Below, piece after piece: positions 35,625-44,706 of a DNA stretch of 64,000 nucleotides (positions are counted from its first letter, which is position 1; every line of letters starts with the position of its first letter). The stretch is taken from the NCBI RefSeq assembly GCF_000234805.1, contig NC_016645.1:2208391-2272390 (forward strand), read 5' to 3'. This DNA is from Pyrobaculum ferrireducens (lineage in GTDB: Archaea > Thermoproteota > Thermoprotei > Thermoproteales > Thermoproteaceae). The notes beneath the pieces are model-generated. The model made no database searches. It worked only from the letters and a program-made list of their open reading frames with translations, and was not told the DNA's origin. Made by a program: the position numbers and the translations under genes.

Positions 35625-36029
35625 CTACGCCGGCTTGAACCAATATGTAATGTAGTTCTCCCCCGGCCTCCTATCCACCACTAGCCTCATCTTCATGCCG
35701 GGCTTCAGGATTTTGGGATCGGTATCTACCCACGCAGTTATATTAAATCCATCCGGCATCTTGACAATACCAACAATGTAGTCTTTATGGTGAGAGAAGC
35801 TACCCGGCTTTACGTTAATCACAGTCCATGTAATTAACTCTCCCACTCCACTAACCTCACGCCACTCCACATCAGACGCCTTACACCTTGGACAGTCTAT
35901 CTGCGGCGGGAAGTACTTAGCGCCGCATTTCCTACACTGTGTGTATAACAACTTGCCCTGTTGAAGCCCCTCTACAAATTTCTCTAGCTTATTCACCGAA
36001 AGCGTAAATCTAAGTCTCATCTCCCTCAC
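35625..36029 (-). CDS. DUF35 (zinc ribbon plus OB fold) acyl-CoA-associated protein
   Basis: The 134-residue protein has a rubredoxin-like zinc ribbon (QCRKCGAKYFPP, DCPRCKASD) followed by an OB-fold domain (GVGELITWTVINVKPGS). DUF35 proteins bind CoA esters and, in archaea, bridge acetoacetyl-CoA thiolase and HMG-CoA synthase in a channelling complex. Here the gene is the last of an operon thiolase, 3-hydroxyacyl-CoA dehydrogenase, DUF35, 6 bp behind the dehydrogenase stop. A thiolase partner role is therefore likely. Confidence 0.87.
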   Translation of the reverse strand: MREMRLRFTLSVNKLEKFVEGLQQGKLLYTQCRKCGAKYFPPQIDCPRCKASDVEWREVSGVGELITWTVINVKPGSFSHHKDYIVGIVKMPDGFNITAWVDTDPKILKPGMKMRLVVDRRPGENYITYWFKPA

Positions 36030-36035
36030 ATCTAC

Positions 36036-37361
36036 CTACAACAACGCTCCACTTCTCGGATCTCTATAGACAGGCAACCCAGTAGATGAAATTAGCATAT
36101 CTAACTGCTTCAATGACTCGCCATACATCTTCTCAAGGGTCTCAGTGACCGCCGCCACGACAGACCCAGCATATTTATAGAAACCCTCACCAGTCTTCCT
36201 ACCAAGCTTACCCCCTTTCACCATTTGCAACAGCAAGGGATCCGGCGCGAAACCTCCCAACCCCATATTAACCCACTCTTCTAGGGCTTTTACTATGGTG
36301 TCTATGCCTAGTTCGTCTGCGTATTCCAGCGGCCCCTTAGGCCAGTTTAAACCAAGACGAACAGCCTTGTCAATATCTTCTCTAGTGGCGATACCCTCTC
36401 TAAGTAGGTAAGCCGCCTCATTCACCGTAGGGGCGAGCAACAACACATGGTTTATCTTGTCGCCAAGCTCCTTTGGTATATTTGGCCGCTCAAATTTACC
36501 CGGAGCTGGGTACTTGTAGAAACCCTCACCAGTCTTCACACCATACTTCTTCTGCTGACACTTCTCAGTGATTACGGGGCATGGATGGGTTTTGAAGCCT
36601 CGTTTCAACATGGCGTCGCCTATAAAACAGACTACGTCTATCCCAGTGTAGTCCATCAAGATAAAGGCGCCCATGGGCAACCCGGCTTTGTACATGAGGG
36701 CCGAGTCTATCTCCTGGACAGTGGCCTCCCCCCTCGCCACCATCCAGCACGCCGCCTCGTTTACCCTCGCCAAAATTCTGTTGACAATAAAACCAGGAAC
36801 GTCCCTATTAACAACAACCGGCTCCTTGCCGAGCCTCCTCGCGTACTCCACAGCCCTATTAACCGTCTCACTGCTAGTATAGCCACTCCTAATTACTTCT
36901 ACCAGTGGCATTAGTGGTGGTGGGTTGAAGAAATGCATTCCCACCACTCTTGGTCTTCTTTCTGGCTTCACTGCCTCGGCTATTTCTGTTATTGGAAGTG
37001 AGGAGGTGTTTGTGGCTAGTATAGCCTCCGGCGGCGCGCAACGATCAGCCTCAGCAAAAACTCTCTTCTTCACCTCAATATCCTCCACCACAGCCTCCAC
37101 CACCACCTCAACCCCCTCAACAGCTCTACACACATCTCCCACTATGGGCTTAATTCTGGCAAGAATAGTTTGTATATCCTCCTTTAAGCGCCCTCTTTCC
37201 TTTATTTTTACCAGCGACTCCTCGATATTTCTCAACGCTTTACTTAGGATGTCTTGAGAAACATCTACGAGACTAACCTCGTAGCCAGCGATTGCGAAAA
37301 GCTCAGCAATGCCGTGGCCCATTGTCCCGGCGCCTATAACAGCTACCCGAGGCATAATCAC
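36036..37361 (-). CDS. 3-hydroxyacyl-CoA dehydrogenase
   Basis: The 441-residue protein has an NAD-binding fold (GAGTMGHGIAELFAIAGYEV), the catalytic His in MHFFNPPPLMPLVE, and two 3HCDH C-terminal domains, the second ending with KTGEGFYKYAG. It oxidises 3-hydroxyacyl-CoA to 3-oxoacyl-CoA. The GTG at 37361 overlaps the thiolase stop; an ATG at 37355 is an alternative. Long stretches of its DNA are nearly identical to the first part of the fused gene at 42682, on the opposite strand, with divergent stretches between them. Confidence 0.9.
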   Translation of the reverse strand: MIMPRVAVIGAGTMGHGIAELFAIAGYEVSLVDVSQDILSKALRNIEESLVKIKERGRLKEDIQTILARIKPIVGDVCRAVEGVEVVVEAVVEDIEVKKRVFAEADRCAPPEAILATNTSSLPITEIAEAVKPERRPRVVGMHFFNPPPLMPLVEVIRSGYTSSETVNRAVEYARRLGKEPVVVNRDVPGFIVNRILARVNEAACWMVARGEATVQEIDSALMYKAGLPMGAFILMDYTGIDVVCFIGDAMLKRGFKTHPCPVITEKCQQKKYGVKTGEGFYKYPAPGKFERPNIPKELGDKINHVLLLAPTVNEAAYLLREGIATREDIDKAVRLGLNWPKGPLEYADELGIDTIVKALEEWVNMGLGGFAPDPLLLQMVKGGKLGRKTGEGFYKYAGSVVAAVTETLEKMYGESLKQLDMLISSTGLPVYRDPRSGALL

Positions 37362-38537
37362 GGACTTAAGCTGAGTATTGTCACAAAGGCGTAGTGCCCC
37401 GTGCCGCCGATGTTATGCGCCAGCGCCATCCCATTCCTAATAGGCGCTTGGCGGCCCCTCTCCACCTGTTGTCGCAACTGCTTGGCAAGCTCTGCTATCA
37501 TTGAAACCCCAGTGGCCCCTATTGGGTGGCCCTTTGCCTTCAACCCCCCATCTAGGTTGACTGGTATCAACCCGCCAATGTACGTCTGTCCCTCTCGTAT
37601 TAGCTTGTAGCCCTCCCCACGTTTGGCAAACCCCAGATCTTCATAAGCCATAATTTCCGCAATTGTGAAGCAGTCGTGTACCTCAGCTACGTCTAGGTAC
37701 TTAACAGGATTCTGAGGATCAATGCCTGCTTTCTTGTACGCCATTTGGGCGGCGACTTGCGCTGCCTCGAGCCCCACGAAGTCTAGCCTTTTGCTCAAGT
37801 TAGCGGTTCCATTTGCATAGCCAACAGCCTTGATCCAGACTGGAGTGTCCGTGAGCTTCTTTGCGACTTCTTCGCTTGCTAGTATTACCGCAACCGCGCC
37901 GTCAGTTATGGGGCTACTGTCGTACAATTTCAACGGCCACGCCACGTAGCGCGAGGCGAGGCACTCCCCCACTGTGATGACCCTCTGGAACTGGGCCTTG
38001 GGGTTGAGCGAGCCGTAGTAGTGGTTTTTTACAGCTACTTTACAGAAATCCTCCTCCGTAGCTCCGTATCTATTCATATATGCCGTGGCGTACAGCGCGT
38101 AGTACCCGGGAAAGGTTAAACCAAAGTTTTCAAATTCCCAGAAGTAATTCCCCGCCCGTCCAATAAACTCCACCACCGTAGGCGTAGGAGACTCGTTCAT
38201 CTTCTCCACACCGATAGCCATGACTATATCGGCCTCACCACTGGCAATCATGTGGTACGCCGTCCTAACAGCGGCTGATCCGGTGGCGCATGCGGCTTCT
38301 ACTCTTATCCCGTTTCTAGGAACAAAACCGCAGTATTCTCCAACCACCACTGCAGGTAGAGCCTCTGAAGACCACCCACCGACATTCCCCACTACGAAAG
38401 CTTGGATGTCTTCAGATCCGAGACGTGCGTCATCTAGAGCCTCCTTCACGGCCTCCCAAGCTAATTCTGGTAAAGACACGTCGGCTCTGTTGCCGAATTT
38501 ACTGACACCAACCCCCTACCACTGCTACCTTACCCAT
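37358..38537 (-). CDS. Acetyl-CoA acetyltransferase (SCP2-type thiolase), frameshift at a G tract near the start
   Basis: The main frame gives 373 residues with the thiolase active site (Cys in EAACATGSAA), the HDCFTIAE motif, NLDGGLKAKGHPIGATG, and a C-terminal HNIGGTGHYAFV; this is the archaeal SCP2-like class. The frame begins with SLPELAWEAV, so the N-terminal strand is missing. It is found upstream in another frame: the ATG at 38537, about 26 bp from a TATA element, reads MGKVAVVG and would continue with VGVSKFGNRADVSLPELAW if the G run at 38512-38516 had four bases rather than five. Operon with dehydrogenase and DUF35 genes. Substrate probably acetoacetyl-CoA or longer 3-oxoacyl-CoA. 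Confidence 0.86.
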
Positions 38538-38589
38538 GTAAAAAGGCAGTAAAGTAATATTTATTGATAGTCTTAGACTTTAGGTGGAT

Positions 38590-39822
38590 TTAGGTAACTA
38601 TTTTGGCTACTTCGTCAGGTATCTGCCCCTTTTCCTTCAGTAATCTAATTAGCTGGCGGTAAGCCACCAGCTTCTGGATGTTGTTAGCTCCCTCGTATAT
38701 CTGGGTAATCTTGACGCTTCTCAAAAACCTCTCGACGCCGGTCTCCCTAATTACCCCCACGCCGCCGTGGAGGTTGATGGCCTCGGAAATCACCTCCTCA
38801 GCCACCTCTGTGGCGTAGAACTTAGCTAGAGACGCCACGAAGGTGAACTCCCGCCTGTCCTCGTCGGCCAGCTTAGCCGCGAGGTAGGTCAAGAGCCTCG
38901 CCGTGAAGATCTTAGCCATCATCTCCACCAGGCTGAACTGGATGGCTTGGAAATAGGCGACGGGAACTCCGAAGGCCTGCCTCTGGTGTACGTACTGGAA
39001 CGCCCTCTCAAAGGCGGCCTGGGCCATGCCCACAGCCTGGGCGGCGACGCCTATCCTCGTCCTGTCGAAGGTCTCCATTGCGTAGAGGAAGCCCATCCCC
39101 TCCTCCCCCACCCTATTCTCATCGGGCACCTCCACGTTTTCAAGCACCAGCTCACAGGCGTGGTTGCCGTGCAAGCCCATCTTGTGGTAGCACTGCTCCA
39201 CCTTGAAGCCGGGGGTGTCCCTCTCCACGACGAAGAAGGTGAGGCCTAGGTACCTGACCTTCTTGTCTGGTGGCGGGTAGGTGCGGGCCAGCACTATGAA
39301 GTAGTCCGCCACGTCGGAGCTACTGATGAAGGCCTTACGGCCGTTTATAACCCACCTTTCTCCCTTCTTCTCGGCCTTTGTCTGTATGCCAGCCACGTCC
39401 GAGCCGCAACAAGGCTCCGTGACGGCGAAGGCCCCGAACTTCTCCCCCCGGGCGATGGGCGGGACGTATTTCTGCCTCTGCTCCTCGGAGCCGAACAGCA
39501 TTATTGGGGTAAGGAAGAGCTCGTTGGTGCCGAAGTAGACGCTCAGCCCCGGAAGGACTTTGCAGAACTCCTCGCTCATTATAACCGCCATTCTGTGGTC
39601 GCCGCCCTGCCCACCGTATTTCTCAGGTATGCCTATCCCGAAGAAGCCCTGCTCCGCTATTTTTTTAAGGAGGTCTCTAGGAACCTCGTCCGTCTCCTCT
39701 ATCTGCATAGCGCGGGGGGCGACTTCCCTCTCCAGAAAATCCCTCACGGCTTTTCGAAACATTTCGTGCTCGGGGGTCAACACAATGGAGTAGTCCTCCA
39801 CCGTATCAAATGGGAACACCAT
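38590..39822 (-). CDS. Acyl-CoA dehydrogenase
   Basis: The 410-residue flavoprotein shows typical signatures: EKYGGQGGDHRM, FAVTEPCCGSDVAGIQTKAE, MGLHGNHACELVLENVEVP, RIGVAAQAVGMAQAAFERAF, and INLHGGVGVIRETGVERFLR near the C-terminus. It introduces the alpha-beta double bond in acyl-CoA using FAD. The ATG is 26 bp from the TATA element near 39844-39852. It is a separate transcription unit, divergent from the acyl-CoA ligase gene, and its start region is shared with it. Confidence 0.92.
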   Translation of the reverse strand: MVFPFDTVEDYSIVLTPEHEMFRKAVRDFLEREVAPRAMQIEETDEVPRDLLKKIAEQGFFGIGIPEKYGGQGGDHRMAVIMSEEFCKVLPGLSVYFGTNELFLTPIMLFGSEEQRQKYVPPIARGEKFGAFAVTEPCCGSDVAGIQTKAEKKGERWVINGRKAFISSSDVADYFIVLARTYPPPDKKVRYLGLTFFVVERDTPGFKVEQCYHKMGLHGNHACELVLENVEVPDENRVGEEGMGFLYAMETFDRTRIGVAAQAVGMAQAAFERAFQYVHQRQAFGVPVAYFQAIQFSLVEMMAKIFTARLLTYLAAKLADEDRREFTFVASLAKFYATEVAEEVISEAINLHGGVGVIRETGVERFLRSVKITQIYEGANNIQKLVAYRQLIRLLKEKGQIPDEVAKIVT

Positions 39823-39928
39823 GTGGGGGAAAGGGGCCTTAGTATTTAAGCATTAATTTCGTCAAGATGCACATCTTAACATACTTCAACACGTGAAAGC
39901 TTTTTAAATTAGGCAGGTTTTTATACAT

Positions 39929-41662
39929 ATGCCAAGTAGTGCTGAAATATTTGAAAAGTACGTCAAGAGCAGGGTGTGGTCCAGAAACTACGACGAGGGC
40001 GTCCCGCCGGAGGTCGATATTAAACCTTCTCCGCTTTTCACCTATCTAGATAAGCAAGCCGCAGAGAACGGGGGCCGCGCCGCCTACATCTACTTCAACA
40101 ACCGGGTCACCTACCGCACAGTTGGGGAACACAGCGACAGAGTTGCGGCGGCGCTGAGGGAGTGGGGCGTGGGCAAGGGCGACGTGGTGGCGCTGTACAT
40201 GCCCAACACCCCGGCCTTCCCCGTTGTATACTACGGCGCGTTGAAGCTAGGCGCCGCGGTGACCCCCATGAACCCCATGTACACGCCGCGGGAGGTTGCG
40301 TGGCAGGCGAAGGACGCCGGGGCGCGGATCATATTCACAGTGGATGTGCTGTATAAAAACGTAGAGGAGGCCGATAAGCTGTACCACTTCGACCGCGTGG
40401 TGGTGGTAGAGGTGAGCGAGTACATGCCGGCCATTATCAAGCCGCTCGCCAAGAGGAGGCTAAAGCCCCCGAAGATACAATACAGCCAGCGCGTAGTGCC
40501 ATACAAGTCGTTGCTGAGCCACAGCCCGACGCCGTACCGCGCAAACATAAACCCCACGGAGGACTTGGCGGCTTTGATGTACACCGGCGGCACCACGGGG
40601 CTCCCAAAAGGCGCCGAGATTACCCACGGCAACATCTCCTCCAACCTACAACAGCTAAAGCCCCTCTACGAAGCCGTCAAGCGGAGGAGGGGTCTAGACA
40701 GCCTAGTTATGATGGGCTTGCTACCGTGGTATCATATATATGGCCAAGTCACTGTGATGCACTACGGCATATTCGACGGCGCCACTGTCGTCGTGATGCC
40801 TCGGCCAGACATCGAGCAGTTGATGAAGCTGGTGCAGAAATACAAAGCCCAAGTCCTCCACGGCGTCCCCACTCTCTACAACATGATCAACAACCACCCC
40901 AAAGCCGGCCAATTCAACCTCAGAAGCCTAGCCTTCTGCATCTCCGGAGCGGCGCCCCTGCCCGTGGAGGTTGCAAAAAAATTTGAACAAATCACGGGGG
41001 CCGTGCTGAGGGAGGGCTACGGCCTTACAGAAACCGCCGTAGTCACCCACGTAAACCCCCTCTACGGCAAGGCAAAGGAGGGATCCATAGGCCTCCCCAT
41101 ACCGTCCACATACGCCGCCATTGCGGACCCCGACAAGCCTGAACTACTACCCCCAAACCAGGTGGGGGAGCTCGTCATCTCCGGGCCTCAGGTATTCAGA
41201 GGCTACCACAACCGCCCCGAGGAAAACGCCCAGGCCTTCTTCCACTGTTGCGGATTGAGGTGGTTTAGAACCGGCGACATGGGATACATGGACGAGGAGG
41301 GCTACTTCTACATAGTCGACAGAAAGAAGGACATGATTAAGTACAAGGGGTACTCCGTCTTCAGCCGCGAAATTGAGGAGGTTCTCTACCAGCACCCCTG
41401 TGTAAAGGAGGCGGCGGTAATCGGCGTCCCGCACCCAGAGGCGGGGGAGATACCCAAGGCCTACATAGTGCTGAGAGACGAGTGCAAGGGCAAGGTGAAG
41501 CCGGAGGACGTTATAAAGTGGACCGAGGATAAGCTGGCCCATTACAAAAGGCCACGCGCGGTGGAGTTTAGAGACGAGTTGCCTAAGTCTGCCGTGGGCA
41601 AAATCCTGAAGCGTGAGCTTAGGGCAGAGGAGTTGAGGAGGCTGGCTGAGCAAAAAGCTTAA
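39929..41662 (+). CDS. AMP-forming acyl-CoA synthetase
   Basis: The 577-residue protein has the ANL-family P-loop (MYTGGTTGLPKGAEITH), the YGLTET core motif (REGYGLTETAVV), the WFRTGDMGY hinge, and the C-terminal catalytic Lys in PKSAVGKILKRELR. It activates a fatty or other carboxylic acid with ATP and CoA, feeding the beta-oxidation genes around it. ATG 26 bp from the TATA element at 39900-39908. The aldo/keto reductase gene follows by 22 bp. Confidence 0.92.
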   Translation: MPSSAEIFEKYVKSRVWSRNYDEGVPPEVDIKPSPLFTYLDKQAAENGGRAAYIYFNNRVTYRTVGEHSDRVAAALREWGVGKGDVVALYMPNTPAFPVVYYGALKLGAAVTPMNPMYTPREVAWQAKDAGARIIFTVDVLYKNVEEADKLYHFDRVVVVEVSEYMPAIIKPLAKRRLKPPKIQYSQRVVPYKSLLSHSPTPYRANINPTEDLAALMYTGGTTGLPKGAEITHGNISSNLQQLKPLYEAVKRRRGLDSLVMMGLLPWYHIYGQVTVMHYGIFDGATVVVMPRPDIEQLMKLVQKYKAQVLHGVPTLYNMINNHPKAGQFNLRSLAFCISGAAPLPVEVAKKFEQITGAVLREGYGLTETAVVTHVNPLYGKAKEGSIGLPIPSTYAAIADPDKPELLPPNQVGELVISGPQVFRGYHNRPEENAQAFFHCCGLRWFRTGDMGYMDEEGYFYIVDRKKDMIKYKGYSVFSREIEEVLYQHPCVKEAAVIGVPHPEAGEIPKAYIVLRDECKGKVKPEDVIKWTEDKLAHYKRPRAVEFRDELPKSAVGKILKRELRAEELRRLAEQKA

Positions 41663-41684
41663 TTCCGGACAACGCCCCGCCACT

Positions 41685-42629
41685 GTGAAGATCGGCAGTC
41701 TAGAGGTGGGGAGGGTGGGGCTGGGCGCTTGGCAAGCCGGGGGCGGAGCCTGGCGTGTAGACCCGGCCGAGATAAAAAGAGCCTATGAATACGCACTTGA
41801 CCACGGCCTGAACTTCATAGACACCGCAGAGGTGTATGGAAACGGGAGAAGCGAGAAGTTTGTGGGGGAGTTGATACGCCAGCGGCCGCACGTCGTCGTT
41901 GCGACTAAGGTCGCCGGATTCCACTGGGGCCGCATCGTCAAGAGCGCAGAGATAAGCAGGAGAAGGATAGGGCGAGTTGACCTACTGCAGTTCCACTGGC
42001 CGCCGCCGGTGTACGTGCCAATTTGCAGAGTGGTGCGCGGCTTGGAGAGAGCTGCGGAGCTGGGGCTCGCCTCTGAGATAGGCGTCAGCAACTTCGACAT
42101 AGGCCTCATGGAGCGGGCCAAGACGTGTACTAAGAAGTACGAGATCGTCTCCGACCAGGTGGTATACAACCCGTTGCAGAGAGCTGCGGAGAGGCTGATA
42201 GAGGCTGGGAGGAGGATGGGGGTTACAGTCATATCCTGGAGCCCCCTAGCCAAGGGGGCGGCTGTGAAGGAGTCTCTCGGCGACGATCCGGCGAGGAGGC
42301 TTGATCCCGTAGTCAAGAGGGCGGCTACGCCCGCGGGGAGGAGGGTAGTTGAGACTATTAGAAAAATCGCCGCGGGTAGGGGGGTTAGCCCGGCGGCTGT
42401 GGTGCTGGCTTGGCACGCGGCTAAGGGCGCCTATCCAATTCCGGGGATAAAGACCGTGGAGCAGGCACATGACGTTGTGGAGGCTGTGGGCCTCGAGCTG
42501 TCAGAGGCCGAGGTTAGGGCAATAGACGAGGCGTCTGCGCAGTTCGTCCACGGCTCTATATGGCCGTCGGGTATGAGGTACATACCTGGCTTCTTGCTGA
42601 AGCTGGGTTTTATATTAGCAAGTGTATAA
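41685..42629 (+). CDS. Aldo/keto reductase family protein
   Basis: The 314-residue protein has the AKR signatures: GLNFIDTAEVYGNGRSEKFV (catalytic Asp and Tyr), VVATKVAGFHWG (Lys), SEIGVSNFDIG, and IPGIKTVEQAHDVVEA for NADPH binding. It reduces aldehydes or ketones. The GTG start is 22 bp behind the ligase gene and no promoter intervenes, so they form an operon. The substrate is unknown. Confidence 0.88.
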   Translation: MKIGSLEVGRVGLGAWQAGGGAWRVDPAEIKRAYEYALDHGLNFIDTAEVYGNGRSEKFVGELIRQRPHVVVATKVAGFHWGRIVKSAEISRRRIGRVDLLQFHWPPPVYVPICRVVRGLERAAELGLASEIGVSNFDIGLMERAKTCTKKYEIVSDQVVYNPLQRAAERLIEAGRRMGVTVISWSPLAKGAAVKESLGDDPARRLDPVVKRAATPAGRRVVETIRKIAAGRGVSPAAVVLAWHAAKGAYPIPGIKTVEQAHDVVEAVGLELSEAEVRAIDEASAQFVHGSIWPSGMRYIPGFLLKLGFILASV

Positions 42630-42681
42630 ACTTCAACTATAGACGTATATACTCTTTAAATATACCCTTTTTCACCTAATC

Positions 42682-44670
42682 ATGCCAAAAGCAGCCGTTG
42701 TAGGCGCGGGGACGATGGGCCATGGCATTGCTGAGCTTTTCGCAATCGCCGGCTACGAGGTGGCGCTGGTCGACGTCGCGGAGGAGTACCTCAAGAGGGC
42801 TCTACAGAACATTGAGTGGTCTGTCAAGAAGCTGGCCGAGAAGGGGCAGGTAAAGGAGGACGTCCAGACAGTTATGAGCCGGATAAAAACCGTAGTTAAC
42901 GACATATGCAAAGCTGTTGAGGGGGTTGAGGTTGTGGTTGAGGCTGTGGTGGAGGATATTGAGGTGAAGAAGAGAGTTTTTGCTGAGGCTGATCGTTGCG
43001 CGCCGCCGGAGGCTATACTAGCCACAAACACCTCCTCACTTCCAATAACAGAAATAGCCGAGGCAGTGAAGCCAGAAAGAAGACCAAGAGTGGTGGGAAT
43101 GCATTTCTTCAACCCACCACCACTAATGCCACTGGTAGAGATTATAAGGGGTAGGTACACCAGCGACGAGACTGTTAAGAAAACTGCGGAGTACGCGGCG
43201 AGGCTGGGTAAGCAGACCGTCGTGGTGAACAGAGACGTCCCTGGTTTTATTGTCAATAGAATTCTGGCGAGGGTAAACGAGGCGGCGTGCTGGATGGTGG
43301 CGAGGGGGGAGGCCACTGTCCAGGAGATAGACTCGGCCCTCATGTACAAAGCCGGGTTGCCCATGGGCGCCTTTATCTTGATGGACTACACTGGGATAGA
43401 CGTAGTCTGTTTTATAGGCGACGCCATGTTGAAACGAGGCTTCAAAACCCATCCATGCCCCGTAATCACTGAGAAGTGTCAGCAGAAGAAGTATGGTGTG
43501 AAGACTGGTGAGGGTTTCTACAAGTACCCAGCTCCGGGTAAATTCCAGTGGCCTGAAGTACCCAAGTCCGCCGGGGATAAGATAGACATCGCCTACATAC
43601 TCGCCCCTGCGGTGAATGAGGCGGCTTACCTACTTAGAGAGGGTATCGCCACTAGAGAAGATATTGATAAGGCTGTTCGTCTTGGTTTAAACTGGCCTAA
43701 GGGGCCGCTGGAATACGCAGATGAACTAGGCATAGACACCATAGTAAAAGCCCTAGAAGAGTGGAAGGGCAAGACCGGGTTTGAGGAGTATGAGCCCGAC
43801 CCGTTGCTGAGGAGTATGGTGGCCAGCGGGAGGCTTGGGAAGAAGAGCGGTGAGGGGTTCTATACATATGTCAAGGCTGAGGAGAAGAAGCTCGAAACTC
43901 TTATCGTGAGGTATGAGCCGGGCATTGCCTGGATTATACTGAACAGGCCGGAGAGGCTTAACGCGATTAATCCCAAGATGATTGAGGAGCTTTGGAAGGT
44001 GCTCGACGAGATTGAGCAGATGGATTACGAAAAGGTGCGGGTGGTGGTTATAACGGGGGCGGGCAGGGCGTTCTCCGCGGGGGCTGACGTAACTGGATTC
44101 ATGGGGGCGACACCTGTAACAATTTTCAAGATATCTAGGAAGTTGCAGATGTTGTACGACAGGCTGGAGCTACTCGACAGGCCCGTAATATGTGGGCTGA
44201 ACGGCTACACGCTGGGCGGCGGGCTGGAGCTGGCGATGGCTTGCGACTTCAGAATAGCGTCTGAAACCGCCGAGCTTGGCCAGCCAGAGATAAACCTAGG
44301 CTTCATACCAGGCGCCGGCGGGACGCAGAGATTGGCGAGGCACATCGGGAGAGATAGGGCAAAGGAGCTCATCTTCACTGGCGACAGAATACCGGCGCGT
44401 GAGGCGGAGAGGCTCGGCTTGGTGCACAAGGTGGTGCCTCTAGACAAGCTTGAACAGGAGCTGAGAGCCTTTGCAAATAAGCTGGCGGAGAAGCCGCCCC
44501 TGGCGCTGGCGATGGCTAAATACGCGATTAACTTCGGCATCGAGGCGCCGCAGTGGGTCGGCATGGTGCTGGAGGCCGCCCAGTTCGGCCTCCTATTCAG
44601 CACAGAAGACGTCATAGAAGGCGTATCGTCCTTCCTACAGAAGAAGAAGCCGCAGTTCAAAGGCAAGTAA
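42682..44670 (+). CDS. Fused 3-hydroxyacyl-CoA dehydrogenase / enoyl-CoA hydratase
   Basis: The 662-residue bifunctional enzyme has an N-terminal 3-hydroxyacyl-CoA dehydrogenase (GAGTMGHGIAELF, MHFFNPPPLMPLVE, residues 1 to about 390) followed by a crotonase domain (GAGRAFSAGADVTGF; the catalytic Glu residues in LGGGLELAMACD and GQPEINLGFIPGAGG). Such fusions catalyse crotonyl-CoA hydration and oxidation to acetoacetyl-CoA in the hydroxybutyrate CO2-fixation cycles of Crenarchaeota and can also serve beta-oxidation. The order is dehydrogenase then hydratase, reverse of bacterial FadB. ATG 26 bp from TATA at 42652-42660. Its first part is a partly converted copy of the gene at 36036. Confidence 0.92.
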   Translation: MPKAAVVGAGTMGHGIAELFAIAGYEVALVDVAEEYLKRALQNIEWSVKKLAEKGQVKEDVQTVMSRIKTVVNDICKAVEGVEVVVEAVVEDIEVKKRVFAEADRCAPPEAILATNTSSLPITEIAEAVKPERRPRVVGMHFFNPPPLMPLVEIIRGRYTSDETVKKTAEYAARLGKQTVVVNRDVPGFIVNRILARVNEAACWMVARGEATVQEIDSALMYKAGLPMGAFILMDYTGIDVVCFIGDAMLKRGFKTHPCPVITEKCQQKKYGVKTGEGFYKYPAPGKFQWPEVPKSAGDKIDIAYILAPAVNEAAYLLREGIATREDIDKAVRLGLNWPKGPLEYADELGIDTIVKALEEWKGKTGFEEYEPDPLLRSMVASGRLGKKSGEGFYTYVKAEEKKLETLIVRYEPGIAWIILNRPERLNAINPKMIEELWKVLDEIEQMDYEKVRVVVITGAGRAFSAGADVTGFMGATPVTIFKISRKLQMLYDRLELLDRPVICGLNGYTLGGGLELAMACDFRIASETAELGQPEINLGFIPGAGGTQRLARHIGRDRAKELIFTGDRIPAREAERLGLVHKVVPLDKLEQELRAFANKLAEKPPLALAMAKYAINFGIEAPQWVGMVLEAAQFGLLFSTEDVIEGVSSFLQKKKPQFKGK

Positions 44671-44706
44671 AGTCACTTTTTTAAAGAACCCCCATCCCTA
44701 ACCCCT

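Noticed and set aside
41147-41683. A 178-codon minus-strand frame inside the acyl-CoA synthetase gene
   Set aside because: It is antisense to the conserved C-terminal part of the synthetase and shows no independent start signal.
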